From Chitinophagaceae bacterium (GTDB taxonomy: Bacteria; Bacteroidota; Bacteroidia; Chitinophagales; UBA10324): a stretch of DNA of 64,000 bases. Shown here in pieces: positions 1-8,055 of the stretch; within the stretch, counting starts at the first letter, position 1, and every line of letters begins with the position of its first letter. The position numbers and the translations under genes were made by a program. Under the pieces are notes generated by a model. It was not told where the DNA came from and did no database searches. It was given only the letters and a program-made list of their open reading frames with translations. The DNA lies in NCBI GenBank assembly GCA_947469485.1, contig CANIPU010000012.1, positions 1 to 64,000 on the forward strand, in the 5' to 3' direction.

Positions 1-1694
1 AATATTCCTTTTGAAACTGGAGAGCCGGAATAACTTTCGTAATGACCATACTGCTTTGCCAAATCTTTTGAAGCAGTCATTGAAGCATAATAAATGGTTT
101 CAAAAATATCTTTATTCAATTGCTTGGCTTCGTCACTTTCAAAAGCATGACGCATTAAAATAAATGCATCAGCTAACCCCTGCACACCAATACCAATCGG
201 ACGATGACGCATGTTGCTGTTGCGCGCTTCTTCAACCGGATAATAATTATTGTCAATGATTTTATTGAGGTTGAGTGTGATTTGATAAGTGACTTCAAAC
301 AACCGATTGAAATCAAACCCACCATCTTTTACAAATCGTGGCAACGCAACAGATGCAAGATTGCAAACTGCCACTTCATCTTTCGAAGTGAACTCAACTA
401 TTTCAGTACACAGATTTGAACTGCGAATGGTTCCGAGATTTTGCTGATTGCTCTTACTATTACATGCATCTTTATAAAGCAGGTAAGGAGTTCCGGTTTC
501 AACTTGCGATTCAACAATCTTAAACCATAAGTCCTGTGCTTTAATTGTGCGGCGCGCTTTTCCTTCGTTCTCATATTTTTCGTAAAGCGCTTCAAACTCA
601 GGTCCCCAACAATCTGCAAGCCCCGGTGATTCATTCGGACAGAAGAGTGACCAGTCGCCGTTTTCTTCCACACGCTTCATAAATAAATCAGGCACCCACA
701 TGGCAAAAAATAAATCGCGTGCGCGCATCTCTTCCTTGCCATGATTCTTTTTCAATTCTAAGAAATCAAAAATATCATCGTGCCATGGCTCGAGATAAAT
801 TGCAAAAGAACCCTTGCGCTTTCCTCCTCCCTGATCAACATACCGTGCTGTGTCGTTGAACACACGCAGCATTGGTACGATTCCGTTCGATGTTCCGTTT
901 GTTCCTTTAATGTATGAACCGGTTGCGCGAATGTTGTGAATGCTTAACCCGATTCCGCCAGCGCTCTGAGAAATTTTAGCGCACTGTTTAAGGGTTTCAT
1001 AAATTCCATCAATACTATCATCCTGCATTGTCAGCAAAAAGCAACTTGACATTTGTGCTTTTGGTGTTCCTGCATTAAATAGTGTTGGAGTGGCGTGTAT
1101 GAACCAACGCTCACTCATCATATTGTAGGTTTTAATTACAGATTCAATGTCATCGCGGTGAATACCAACACAAACACGCATGTACATATGTTGCGGGCGC
1201 TCCACAACTTTGCCATGCAACTTCAATAAATATGATTTTTCTAAAGTTTTAAATCCAAAATAATCGAAACCAAAATCGCGGTCGTGAATGATAGAGCTAT
1301 CGAGTTCTGCTGCATTCTCTTCAATCACTTTCATGATATCATCAGCAATCAACTTAGCAGGCTGTCCGCTTCGTGGATCAATGTAATCATGCAAGGCACG
1401 CATGGTTTGCGAAAATGATTTATTGGTATTCTTATGTAAATTAGAAATAGCAATGCGTGAAGCAAGCAATGCGTAATCCGGATGCTTGGTTGTCAAACTT
1501 GCAGCAGTTTCAGCAGCAAGGTTGTCGAGTTCCGAAGTTGTGACGCCATCATAAATTCCATTGATGACTTTTTTTGCAACTTCAATCGGTTCAACATGTT
1601 TAGTATCAAGACCATAGCAAAGCTTGTCAATGCGAGCAGTGATTTTGTCAAATTTTACCTGTTCTTGTTTTCCGTCTCTTTTTATTACATACAT
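1..1694 (-). CDS. nrdA: Ribonucleoside-diphosphate reductase, alpha (large) subunit, class I; 3' end outside window
   Basis: Catalytic subunit that reduces ribonucleoside diphosphates to deoxyribonucleotides, working with the radical-bearing NrdB encoded just upstream. The start at 1694 gives an N-terminus beginning [10 protein letters not shown], which is the beginning of an ATP-cone allosteric domain. The active site is readable: Cys218 in a SSCFLL motif (thiyl radical cysteine in the E. coli enzyme is Cys439, its redox partner Cys225), then an NLCTE motif with Asn427, Cys429 and Glu431, and a further cysteine at 444 in VAVCNL, matching the second redox cysteine. About 564 codons are visible. 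The C-terminal barrel end, with the tyrosine pair and the CxxC tail, lies beyond position 1. The gene follows nrdB after a 72-base gap on the same strand, so the two are probably co-transcribed. Identification is by clear family motifs; only completeness cannot be judged. Confidence 0.95.
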   Translation of the reverse strand, partial: MYVIKRDGKQEQVKFDKITARIDKLCYGLDTKHVEPIEVAKKVINGIYDGVTTSELDNLAAETAASLTTKHPDYALLASRIAISNLHKNTNKSFSQTMRALHDYIDPRSGQPAKLIADDIMKVIEENAAELDSSIIHDRDFGFDYFGFKTLEKSYLLKLHGKVVERPQHMYMRVCVGIHRDDIESVIKTYNMMSERWFIHATPTLFNAGTPKAQMSSCFLLTMQDDSIDGIYETLKQCAKISQSAGGIGLSIHNIRATGSYIKGTNGTSNGIVPMLRVFNDTARYVDQGGGKRKGSFAIYLEPWHDDIFDFLELKKNHGKEEMRARDLFFAMWVPDLFMKRVEENGDWSLFCPNESPGLADCWGPEFEALYEKYENEGKARRTIKAQDLWFKIVESQVETGTPYLLYKDACNSKSNQQNLGTIRSSNLCTEIVEFTSKDEVAVCNLASVALPRFVKDGGFDFNRLFEVTYQITLNLNKIIDNNYYPVEEARNSNMRHRPIGIGVQGLADAFILMRHAFESDEAKQLNKDIFETIYYASMTASKDLAKQYGHYESYSGSPVSKGI

Positions 1695-1766
1695 ATCTTA
1701 AGAGGGTTGTTGCGTTTAGTTAAGGAGAGATTCTAAAAAATTAAATATTAAAAAACTATAGATTTA

Positions 1767-2744
1767 TTAAAAGTCGGCTTCAGTAGTAAATACATTTTCT
1801 TCTTTTTTGCTCATTACTCCACTTTTTTGATAATCACCAACACGCTTTTCGAAGAAATTTGTTTTGCCTTGTAATGAAATCAATTCCATGAAATCAAAAG
1901 GATTTACTGCATTGTACAACTTCGGATAACCGAGTTGATGTAACCAGTGATCTGCTACATACTCAATATACTGAGCCATCAATTTTGCATTCATTCCAAT
2001 TAAACTTACAGGAAGTGCATCGGTAATGAATTCCTTTTCAATTTTCACGGCATCGCTGATTATTTTGTATACCGCTTCTTTAGATAATTTATTTTCAATG
2101 TGTTTGTATAACAAGCAAGCGAACTCACAATGTAACGCTTCATCTCTGCTGATTAACTCGTTGCTGAAACTTAAACCAGGCATCAAACCGCGTTTCTTCA
2201 ACCAATAGATTGAGCAGAAGCTTCCACTGAAGAAAATTCCTTCCACCGCAGCAAATGCAACTAATCGCTCTGTGAAAGAACCACCACTGATCCACCGTAA
2301 TGCCCAATCAGCTTTTTTCTTTACGCAATCAACTGTATCAATAGCATGAAGAAGGCGATCTTTTTCTTCCGCATTCTTTATATAAGTATCAATAAGCAAT
2401 GCATAGGTTTCAGAATGAATATTTTCCATCATTATTTGAAATCCATAAAAGCATCTGGCTTCCGGAACCTGAACTTCATTCATGAAGTTGGTAGCAAGGT
2501 TTTCATTTACAATTCCATCACTTGCTGCGAAAAAGGCTAATACATGTGAGATGAAATGTTTTTCATTTTTATTTAAAGAGTCCCAATCTTTAATGTCGGA
2601 TGATAAATCAATTTCTTCGGCAGTCCAGAAACTTGCTTCATGTTTCTTATACATCTGCCACATATCGGCATACTTTATAGGCAATAAAACAAATCGTTCT
2701 TTATTTTCCTTAAGCAGCACCTCGTTTTGTAAATCTTGTTTCAT
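1767..2744 (-). CDS. nrdB: Ribonucleoside-diphosphate reductase, beta (small) subunit, class I
   Basis: A 325-residue ferritin-like subunit that holds the metal-tyrosyl radical cofactor and passes the radical to NrdA. Predicted metal ligands are all present: Asp46, Glu107, His110, Glu168, Glu202 and His205. The radical tyrosine is Tyr114 in ENIHSETY. The sequence resembles the eukaryotic/Bacteroidota type (YALLIDTYI after the radical tyrosine) more than E. coli R2. The C-terminus ends FTTEADF, very like the R1-docking tail of mammalian R2, which supports interaction with the neighbouring NrdA. The ATG at 2744 is the natural start. It is first in a leftward nrdB-nrdA pair and has a long upstream region with no gene, a likely place for regulation. 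The presence of Tyr argues for a subclass Ia/Ib-like cofactor rather than a Tyr-less Ic enzyme; the metal cannot be read from sequence. Confidence 0.96.
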   Translation of the reverse strand: MKQDLQNEVLLKENKERFVLLPIKYADMWQMYKKHEASFWTAEEIDLSSDIKDWDSLNKNEKHFISHVLAFFAASDGIVNENLATNFMNEVQVPEARCFYGFQIMMENIHSETYALLIDTYIKNAEEKDRLLHAIDTVDCVKKKADWALRWISGGSFTERLVAFAAVEGIFFSGSFCSIYWLKKRGLMPGLSFSNELISRDEALHCEFACLLYKHIENKLSKEAVYKIISDAVKIEKEFITDALPVSLIGMNAKLMAQYIEYVADHWLHQLGYPKLYNAVNPFDFMELISLQGKTNFFEKRVGDYQKSGVMSKKEENVFTTEADF

Positions 2745-3184
2745 TTAAAATATTTTTTATGGTTAAAACCAACATTTTCGTTTCGTTTTGAGGAGACGAT
2801 TCCTTTTGTCTTTTTTCAATTGAAAAAAAACAGCACCAAAATTTTCGACTCAAAAAGTATTCAGGATTCGAGTAGAGTTTTTCCTTAATCACTGTAGCCA
2901 TTTTCTCTACCCGTGATACAAGTATACCTTTTTACTATTCAGATATGCAAGTGTGTTAGTTAACCTTTATGCACTTCGTACTGTTCAAATTCTAGTTCAT
3001 TTCGTTCAAGCACATTGAAATTGCGGTGCTTATGAATTTTTAATGTGTGGAAAATTTTTTTGTAAAAAAATTTGTTCACATCGCTTTTAACTTTCAAAAA
3101 AAATATTAAGAAGAACTGAAATGTTACCAGAAAGATGTAAGGAATGAATTGAACAACTCATCCTATCCATTTCAGTTTGAAGTT
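2745..3184. other. Gene-free upstream region between divergent nrdB and gldC
   Basis: About 440 bases with no convincing gene. A 63-codon leftward reading frame (2901 to 2710) overlaps the nrdB start but looks like chance. The leftward strand has a weak promoter-like pair at 2919-2950. I looked for two clear NrdR-type boxes and could not convince myself of any. I see no riboswitch or tRNA. Confidence 0.5.
2919..2950 (-). promoter_or_regulatory. Weak candidate promoter for nrdBA
   Basis: On the minus strand a TTG (2950-2948) is followed after 21 bases by TATACTTG (2926-2919), one mismatch from the Bacteroidota -7 box TAnnTTTG. Spacing is a little longer than the usual 19. If used, the leader before nrdB would be about 170 bases. 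Confidence 0.3.
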
Positions 3185-3192
3185 TAGTTTTG
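3185..3192 (+). promoter_or_regulatory. -7 box (TAnnTTTG) upstream of gldC
   Basis: TAGTTTTG is a full match to the Bacteroidota -7 consensus and lies 19 bases before the gldC ATG. No TTG is found at the expected upstream distance, so support comes from the -7 box alone. Confidence 0.4.
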
Positions 3193-3211
3193 CGGTCTTA
3201 AGAAAAAAATA

Positions 3212-3574
3212 ATGGTTGAAAATAATATTGATCGAAAATCCACAATCAATGTGGCCGTTTCTTTAGATGAGAAACTGATTCCTGAAAAAATTGAATGGGA
3301 TGCAACAGATTCAAGTGTTAATGGCTGGAAAGAATGCAGAGCTATTATGCTTTCCATGTGGGACCATAAAGCATCAAACGGACTCAGCATTGAATTATGG
3401 ACTAAAGAAATGACCGTAGAGGAAATGAATCTGTTTTTCTTTCAAACGCTAATGACCATGAGCGATACTTTTGAAAGAGCCACAATGAATAAAGAATCAG
3501 CGGATGATTTAAAAGTATTTGCAAAATCTTTTTTCGAGAAAATAAAAGCGAAAGAAAAGAAAACAGCTTTATAA
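3212..3574 (+). CDS. gldC: Gliding motility protein GldC
   Basis: A 120-residue soluble protein recognised by its family pattern: an N-terminal strand region leading to PEKIEWDATDS, then AIMLSMWDHK, LSIELWTKEMTVEEM and a helical end with FFQTLMTMSDTFERAT. In Flavobacterium, GldC is a small cytoplasmic accessory protein of gliding and the associated type IX secretion machinery; its biochemical activity is not established. No signal peptide or membrane segment is seen. It is the first gene of a rightward pair with a TTG-started glycosyltransferase 18 bases downstream. In F. johnsoniae gldC sits next to gldB. Here gldB lies some 42 kb away at 45.9 kb, so the pair has been split in this lineage. 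Confidence 0.9.
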   Translation: MVENNIDRKSTINVAVSLDEKLIPEKIEWDATDSSVNGWKECRAIMLSMWDHKASNGLSIELWTKEMTVEEMNLFFFQTLMTMSDTFERATMNKESADDLKVFAKSFFEKIKAKEKKTAL

Positions 3575-3592
3575 AAAATCCAATCTCAATCA

Positions 3593-4669
3593 TTGAGTTC
3601 TTCAAAATCTTTTCTGAAAAAAATAGTAAAGCCTCTGGCTGTGCTGAACTATTTTCTTTCGAAAAAGAAATATGAATCATCCGAATGGAAGGAGGGAGTT
3701 TCAGCAGTAGTAGTTGCGCGAAACGAATCTTACAATCTGCCAATTGTATTGGAAAGTTTAATTGGATTCGCCGACCAGATTATTTGCATTGACAATGGTT
3801 CGAGTGATGATAGTTTGCTGAGGATGAAAAATTTTCAACAGCAGTTTTCGTCACAGGTTTTGGTGGAAGTGATTGAGGCGCCCGGAAAATTATTGGGTGA
3901 CTGCCGAAATATCGGATTACAACATTCAAAGTTCAACTGGCATTTACGATGGGATGCTGATATGGTTTTTCGCCAGCAGATTGGAAAGCATAATTCGCAA
4001 TGGCTGAAAGAAAAAATCAGAAACATAAATTATCCAACGGCCATTCGCCTTTCTCGAATAAATCTGAGTGGCGATTTTCATCATGTTTCGAGATTATTTA
4101 AAGTTGTGGATGAGGGAGAAGCTTTTTTAGTGAAACGAACCAAAGAATTAAATTACAGCGAACATGGAAAATTTGATGTGCTAACAATTCCATTGTTTTA
4201 TGATGTAATTGAAATTCCGGAACCAATTGTTTTTCATCTGCATCAATTAAAAGCCATTGACCGGATTCTATTTCGAAACGAATATTTCAACTGGAGGCAA
4301 AGTGTAATCAATTCGAAAAACAAACAAGATTTTGATTCATTCAGGATGAATTGGGAACAAAAAATGTTTGGAACCAATAATCCTGATTCAGTAAAATATC
4401 GTTTCCATAAAAAATTTGTTTTGCTTAACAATGGAACACTTGATTTGAATTTATTCGGACCGTATGCCGAACAAATTCAAAAAGCAATTGACGAAGGCAA
4501 TGAGCGATTCAGTTATAAATACGAAAACGGAAAACCTGTGGCACGATTAGATAAAAATGATTCTTCGCTCGAAAATTATATTCCTACAAAAGAAGATTTA
4601 GAATGGGATGTTATTGCTCACCTGAAAAATATTTTATCAGAAGAAGATCAAAAGAAGGTTGGAATCTGA
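3593..4669 (+). CDS. Family 2 glycosyltransferase
   Basis: A 358-residue protein with a GT-A fold start: VSAVVVARNESYNLP near residue 37, then ICIDNGSSDDS, and a WDADMVF segment carrying a DxD-type metal-binding motif. It would transfer a sugar from an activated donor to an unknown acceptor. No long hydrophobic stretch is obvious, so it is probably cytosolic or peripheral. The chosen start is a TTG; there is no in-frame ATG before the nucleotide-binding fold, and the N-terminal lysine-rich leader would be lost with any later start. It follows gldC closely and may share its transcript. A perfect 9-bp hairpin covers its stop codon. Substrate cannot be assigned. Confidence 0.85.
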   Translation: MSSSKSFLKKIVKPLAVLNYFLSKKKYESSEWKEGVSAVVVARNESYNLPIVLESLIGFADQIICIDNGSSDDSLLRMKNFQQQFSSQVLVEVIEAPGKLLGDCRNIGLQHSKFNWHLRWDADMVFRQQIGKHNSQWLKEKIRNINYPTAIRLSRINLSGDFHHVSRLFKVVDEGEAFLVKRTKELNYSEHGKFDVLTIPLFYDVIEIPEPIVFHLHQLKAIDRILFRNEYFNWRQSVINSKNKQDFDSFRMNWEQKMFGTNNPDSVKYRFHKKFVLLNNGTLDLNLFGPYAEQIQKAIDEGNERFSYKYENGKPVARLDKNDSSLENYIPTKEDLEWDVIAHLKNILSEEDQKKVGI

Positions 4670-4684
4670 AGTCTGTCAGATTCC
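4661..4684. terminator. Hairpin terminator between convergent genes
   Basis: GGAATCTGA (4661-4669) pairs perfectly with TCAGATTCC (4676-4684) around a 6-base loop. It overlaps the glycosyltransferase stop codon and the end of the leftward membrane-protein gene. Only a weak T-rich tail is present on the minus strand, so termination is inferred from position and stem. Confidence 0.5.
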
Positions 4685-4941
4685 TATGAAATAAAAAATG
4701 CAACTACCACAATTGCTATCAATATTGCAATTCGCTGAATAAAGGGAAGCGCAGCTGTAATTCGTTTCAGAAATATTCCAATTATAGCTCCAACCAAACC
4801 AACCACAACTCCGCCACCAACCGATTGTGCATCAATCAAATGAACGGAATTATTTAATCGGTAAAACAGAATTACTGATGCAAACACAAATCCCGGTGTC
4901 CACAAAAAATCCATTGACGATTGTTTTGATTTTTCTTCCAT
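4684..4941 (-). CDS. Small hydrophobic membrane protein, unknown function
   Basis: An 85-residue protein with a short charged N-terminus (MEEKSKQSS) followed by three hydrophobic stretches at about 12-27, 40-57 and 66-85. A glycine-rich run (SVGGGVVVGLVGAIIG) in the middle suggests tightly packed helices. I do not recognise the family. It is flanked by convergent and divergent genes of clear function, uses the same base composition, and begins with an ATG, all of which support a real gene. It is transcribed alone, ending on a hairpin shared with the glycosyltransferase. No function is proposed. Confidence 0.65.
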   Translation of the reverse strand: MEEKSKQSSMDFLWTPGFVFASVILFYRLNNSVHLIDAQSVGGGVVVGLVGAIIGIFLKRITAALPFIQRIAILIAIVVVAFFIS

Positions 4942-5031
4942 AAATAATTATTGCTGCAATCTGCGAAAAATATTTCTCAACAAAAACAATTCAATTAATA
5001 ATTCACCAAAACGGAAACATAATTTCGTCGC

Positions 5032-7368
5032 ATGAATTTTTTGGATGAACTGAACGGAATGCAGCGGCAAGCTGTGGAGGCAACAGACGGACCTGTGATG
5101 ATTATTGCCGGCCCCGGTTCAGGAAAAACGCGCGTGCTTACTTTCCGCATTGCATACCTTTTACAGCAGGGAGTTGACCCGTTTAATATTCTCGCGCTCA
5201 CTTTCACCAACAAAGCATCAGCCGAAATGCGCGAACGGATTGAGAAGTTAACAAACATTGAAGCCCGCAATCTGTACATGGGTACTTTTCACTCGGTTTT
5301 TGCGCGCGTGCTTCGCTACCATGCCGACCGAATTGGCTATCCTACCAACTTCAGCATTTACGATACTGATGATTCGCGCAGTCTTATTAAAGCCATTATC
5401 AAGGAACTTGGTTTAAACGATTCGCTTTACAAACCCAATGTGGTTCACAACCGAATCTCTTCTTCAAAAAACAGTTTAGTTGGTCCGGCTGAATACCAGC
5501 AGGATTTTAATATTCAGGGCGACGATAGTTCTTCCGGTCGCCCGCGCATTGGCGAGATTTATGAAATCTACCAGCGGCGAATGCAACAAGCCGGTGCAAT
5601 GGATTTTGATGATCTGCTTTTCAAGATGCACCACATGCTTGAAAACTTTCCCGACATACTTTACAAATACCAGCAGCGGTTCAAGTACATTTTGATTGAT
5701 GAGTTTCAGGATACCAACTACGCGCAATACAGCATCGTAAAAAAACTCGGCGATGTGCATCAGAATATTTGTGTGGTGGGTGATGATGCGCAAAGCATTT
5801 ATTCTTTCCGCGGCGCTACCATCGCCAACATTTTAAACTTCGAGCGCGATTATCCCGAAGTGCAGACTTTCAAACTCGAACAGAATTACCGCAGCACGCA
5901 ACACATTGTTAAAGCCGCCAACAAAGTAATCGGCAATAACAAGTTGCAGATAAATAAAGAAATCTGGACCGAAAATCTCGAAGGCGAAAAAATAAAACTC
6001 ATTCGCGCACTCAGCGACAACGACGAAGGCAAGCTTGTTGCAGACAGCATTTTCGAGGAGAAGATGCGCCATCAGCGCCATCACAACGAGTTCGCCATTC
6101 TCTATCGTACCAATGCACAGAGTCGGGCGTTTGAAGAAGCCATGCGCCGTCTCAATATTCCGTATGTCATTTACGGCGGACTGAGTTTTTATCAGCGCAA
6201 AGAAATCAAAGACCTTGTCGGCTACTTGCGCCTCTGTGTCAATCATCACGACGAAGAAGCCCTCAAGCGCGTCATCAATTACCCCGCGCGCGGCATCGGG
6301 CAAACTTCCATTGACAAAGCAATGGTCATTGCCAAAGAAAAATCAATGCGCCTGTGGGATGTTTTGCTCAATGCTGCCACCGAAATGCCCGGCAACCGCA
6401 GCAACGGCAACATAGAAAGTTTTATGTACATGGTAAAAAACTGGGCGAACCAGTTAACCATTCTCAATGCCTACGATGCCGCAGCACTCGTGGCAAAAAA
6501 CAGCGGCATACTCAAAGAACTCTACGACGATAAAACAGTTGAAGGACTCAGCCGCTACGAAAACCTGCAGGAGTTGCTCAATGGCATAAAAGAATTTACC
6601 GACAGCGAAGCGCCCGACATCACAGCCGATGGCGAAATAAAAGATGAACTCACCAGAGATAAATCGCTCGCATCTTACCTGCAAAACATTTCGCTGCTTA
6701 CTGATGCAGATAAAGACACCAACGACCACGACCGTGTCCGCATGATGACCATTCACTCCGCCAAGGGGTTAGAGTTTCAGTGTGTGTATGTGGTCGGGCT
6801 TGAGGAAAATCTTTTCCCCGGCGCCATGTCGCTCAACAGCCGCGAAGACCTCGAAGAAGAGCGCCGCCTCTTCTATGTCGCCATCACGCGCGCCAAACAA
6901 AAGCTCACCCTCTCCTACGCCAACACGCGCTACCGTTATGGCTCCCTCACTTACTGCGACCCCAGCCGCTTCATTGACGAAATTGACCCCAAGAGCATTG
7001 ATAATATTTATTCAGCGCCGCAAAAAAATTTTTCGCACTCCAATTTTCTCGGCGAAGACACTTACAGTAAGCCCGGTTATTATCCCAATAAAAAATCGTC
7101 CGCTTCCTCTGCTGCTCCAAAACCCGCCGCACCAAAATTTACTCCGCCACCCTTTGCTTACAAACCAGCTGTTGATTTCAAGCCCGACGATTTCCGCGAA
7201 ATAAAAGAAGCCATGGAAGTAGAGCACCAGCGCTTCGGCATCGGAAAAATTCTGAAACTAGAAGGCAGCGAATTTGAGCGCATCGCCACCATCGAATTCA
7301 GCGAAGCAGGCACAAAAAAAATATTACTCAAATACGCCAAGCTGCGGATATTGAATAAGGCAGAATGA
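5032..7368 (+). CDS. ATP-dependent 3'-5' DNA helicase, UvrD/PcrA family
   Basis: A 778-residue superfamily 1A helicase. Ordered motifs: a Q-motif (LNGMQRQAVEA), Walker A GPGSGKT at 27-33, DEFQDTN near 222-229, VVGDDAQSIYSFRGA, an arginine-containing LEQNYRST, TIHSAKGLEF, and EERRLFYVAITRAK near the end of the core. The C-terminus has a proline/alanine-rich linker and a KILKLEG-type tail typical of PcrA/UvrD, used in contact with RNA polymerase and other partners. It removes recombination intermediates and acts in excision repair. The coding region is visibly richer in G and C than its neighbours. It precedes recR by 60 bases in the same direction, an association that makes sense for recombination control. 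Confidence 0.95.
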   Translation: MNFLDELNGMQRQAVEATDGPVMIIAGPGSGKTRVLTFRIAYLLQQGVDPFNILALTFTNKASAEMRERIEKLTNIEARNLYMGTFHSVFARVLRYHADRIGYPTNFSIYDTDDSRSLIKAIIKELGLNDSLYKPNVVHNRISSSKNSLVGPAEYQQDFNIQGDDSSSGRPRIGEIYEIYQRRMQQAGAMDFDDLLFKMHHMLENFPDILYKYQQRFKYILIDEFQDTNYAQYSIVKKLGDVHQNICVVGDDAQSIYSFRGATIANILNFERDYPEVQTFKLEQNYRSTQHIVKAANKVIGNNKLQINKEIWTENLEGEKIKLIRALSDNDEGKLVADSIFEEKMRHQRHHNEFAILYRTNAQSRAFEEAMRRLNIPYVIYGGLSFYQRKEIKDLVGYLRLCVNHHDEEALKRVINYPARGIGQTSIDKAMVIAKEKSMRLWDVLLNAATEMPGNRSNGNIESFMYMVKNWANQLTILNAYDAAALVAKNSGILKELYDDKTVEGLSRYENLQELLNGIKEFTDSEAPDITADGEIKDELTRDKSLASYLQNISLLTDADKDTNDHDRVRMMTIHSAKGLEFQCVYVVGLEENLFPGAMSLNSREDLEEERRLFYVAITRAKQKLTLSYANTRYRYGSLTYCDPSRFIDEIDPKSIDNIYSAPQKNFSHSNFLGEDTYSKPGYYPNKKSSASSAAPKPAAPKFTPPPFAYKPAVDFKPDDFREIKEAMEVEHQRFGIGKILKLEGSEFERIATIEFSEAGTKKILLKYAKLRILNKAE

Positions 7369-7428
7369 GTAATAAATCTTAGTAAATCAGTGAATTTCTA
7401 CTCAAATCATTTCAACTATTTTTAGCGC

Positions 7429-8055
7429 ATGAATTTTCCATCGCGATTGATTGAGGATGCTGTTAGTGAATTTGAAAAACTGCCGGGCATCGGACGGCGA
7501 AGTGCATTGCGCTTAGTACTTCACCTGTTGCGTCAGAATCCTGAATCGGTAAATCAGTTTTCCGGTCGCATTGCCAAGATGCGCAACGAAATAAAATTTT
7601 GTAAAACCTGTCACAATATTTCTGATGGCGAGCAGTGCAACATATGCAACAGTCATGCGCGCAATCGTTCGCTCGTGTGCGTGGTCGAAAATTTCCGTGA
7701 TGTAATTGCCATCGAATCGGTGAATCAATACAATGGTTTGTACCATGTGCTCGGCGGAGTGATTTCTCCGCTTGAAGGAATTGGTCCCGACCAGTTGAAT
7801 ATTGAGTCGCTCATTCACCGCGCAGCAAGCAATGAAATAGAAGAGGTAATTATGGCGTTGAATGCAACTATGGAAGGCGACACCACAATTTTTTATCTCT
7901 CAAGAAAACTGCATCAGTTCCCGAATGTAAAAATCACCACCCTTGCACGCGGAGTGGCTTTCGGTGGCGAACTGGAATATGTAGATGATTTAACTCTGGC
8001 GCGTTCCATTGCCACGCGCTTACCATATGAAAATTACCTTGTAAACCGCGAATGA
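7429..8055 (+). CDS. recR: Recombination protein RecR
   Basis: A 208-residue RecR: helix-hairpin-helix near 10-30 (KLPGIGRRSALRL), a zinc finger with Cys58, Cys61, Cys70 and Cys73, a Toprim domain starting VCVVEN with YHVLGG, and the C-terminal Walker-B-like segment with an EYVDDLTLARS end. With RecO and RecF it loads RecA onto SSB-coated single-stranded DNA at gaps. Its length is normal for the family. Its last codons overlap the next gene by four bases (ATGA), so the glycosyltransferase downstream is likely translationally coupled, an odd pairing of functions that probably reflects operon compaction. The genes upstream and downstream (helicase, DUF3127 protein) keep it in a DNA-maintenance setting. 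Confidence 0.96.
   Translation: MNFPSRLIEDAVSEFEKLPGIGRRSALRLVLHLLRQNPESVNQFSGRIAKMRNEIKFCKTCHNISDGEQCNICNSHARNRSLVCVVENFRDVIAIESVNQYNGLYHVLGGVISPLEGIGPDQLNIESLIHRAASNEIEEVIMALNATMEGDTTIFYLSRKLHQFPNVKITTLARGVAFGGELEYVDDLTLARSIATRLPYENYLVNRE

Noticed and set aside
2710..2901. 63-codon leftward frame overlapping the nrdB start, possible leader peptide
   Set aside because: Overlaps the nrdB coding start in another frame, has no domain pattern and no close promoter; a chance frame is simpler.
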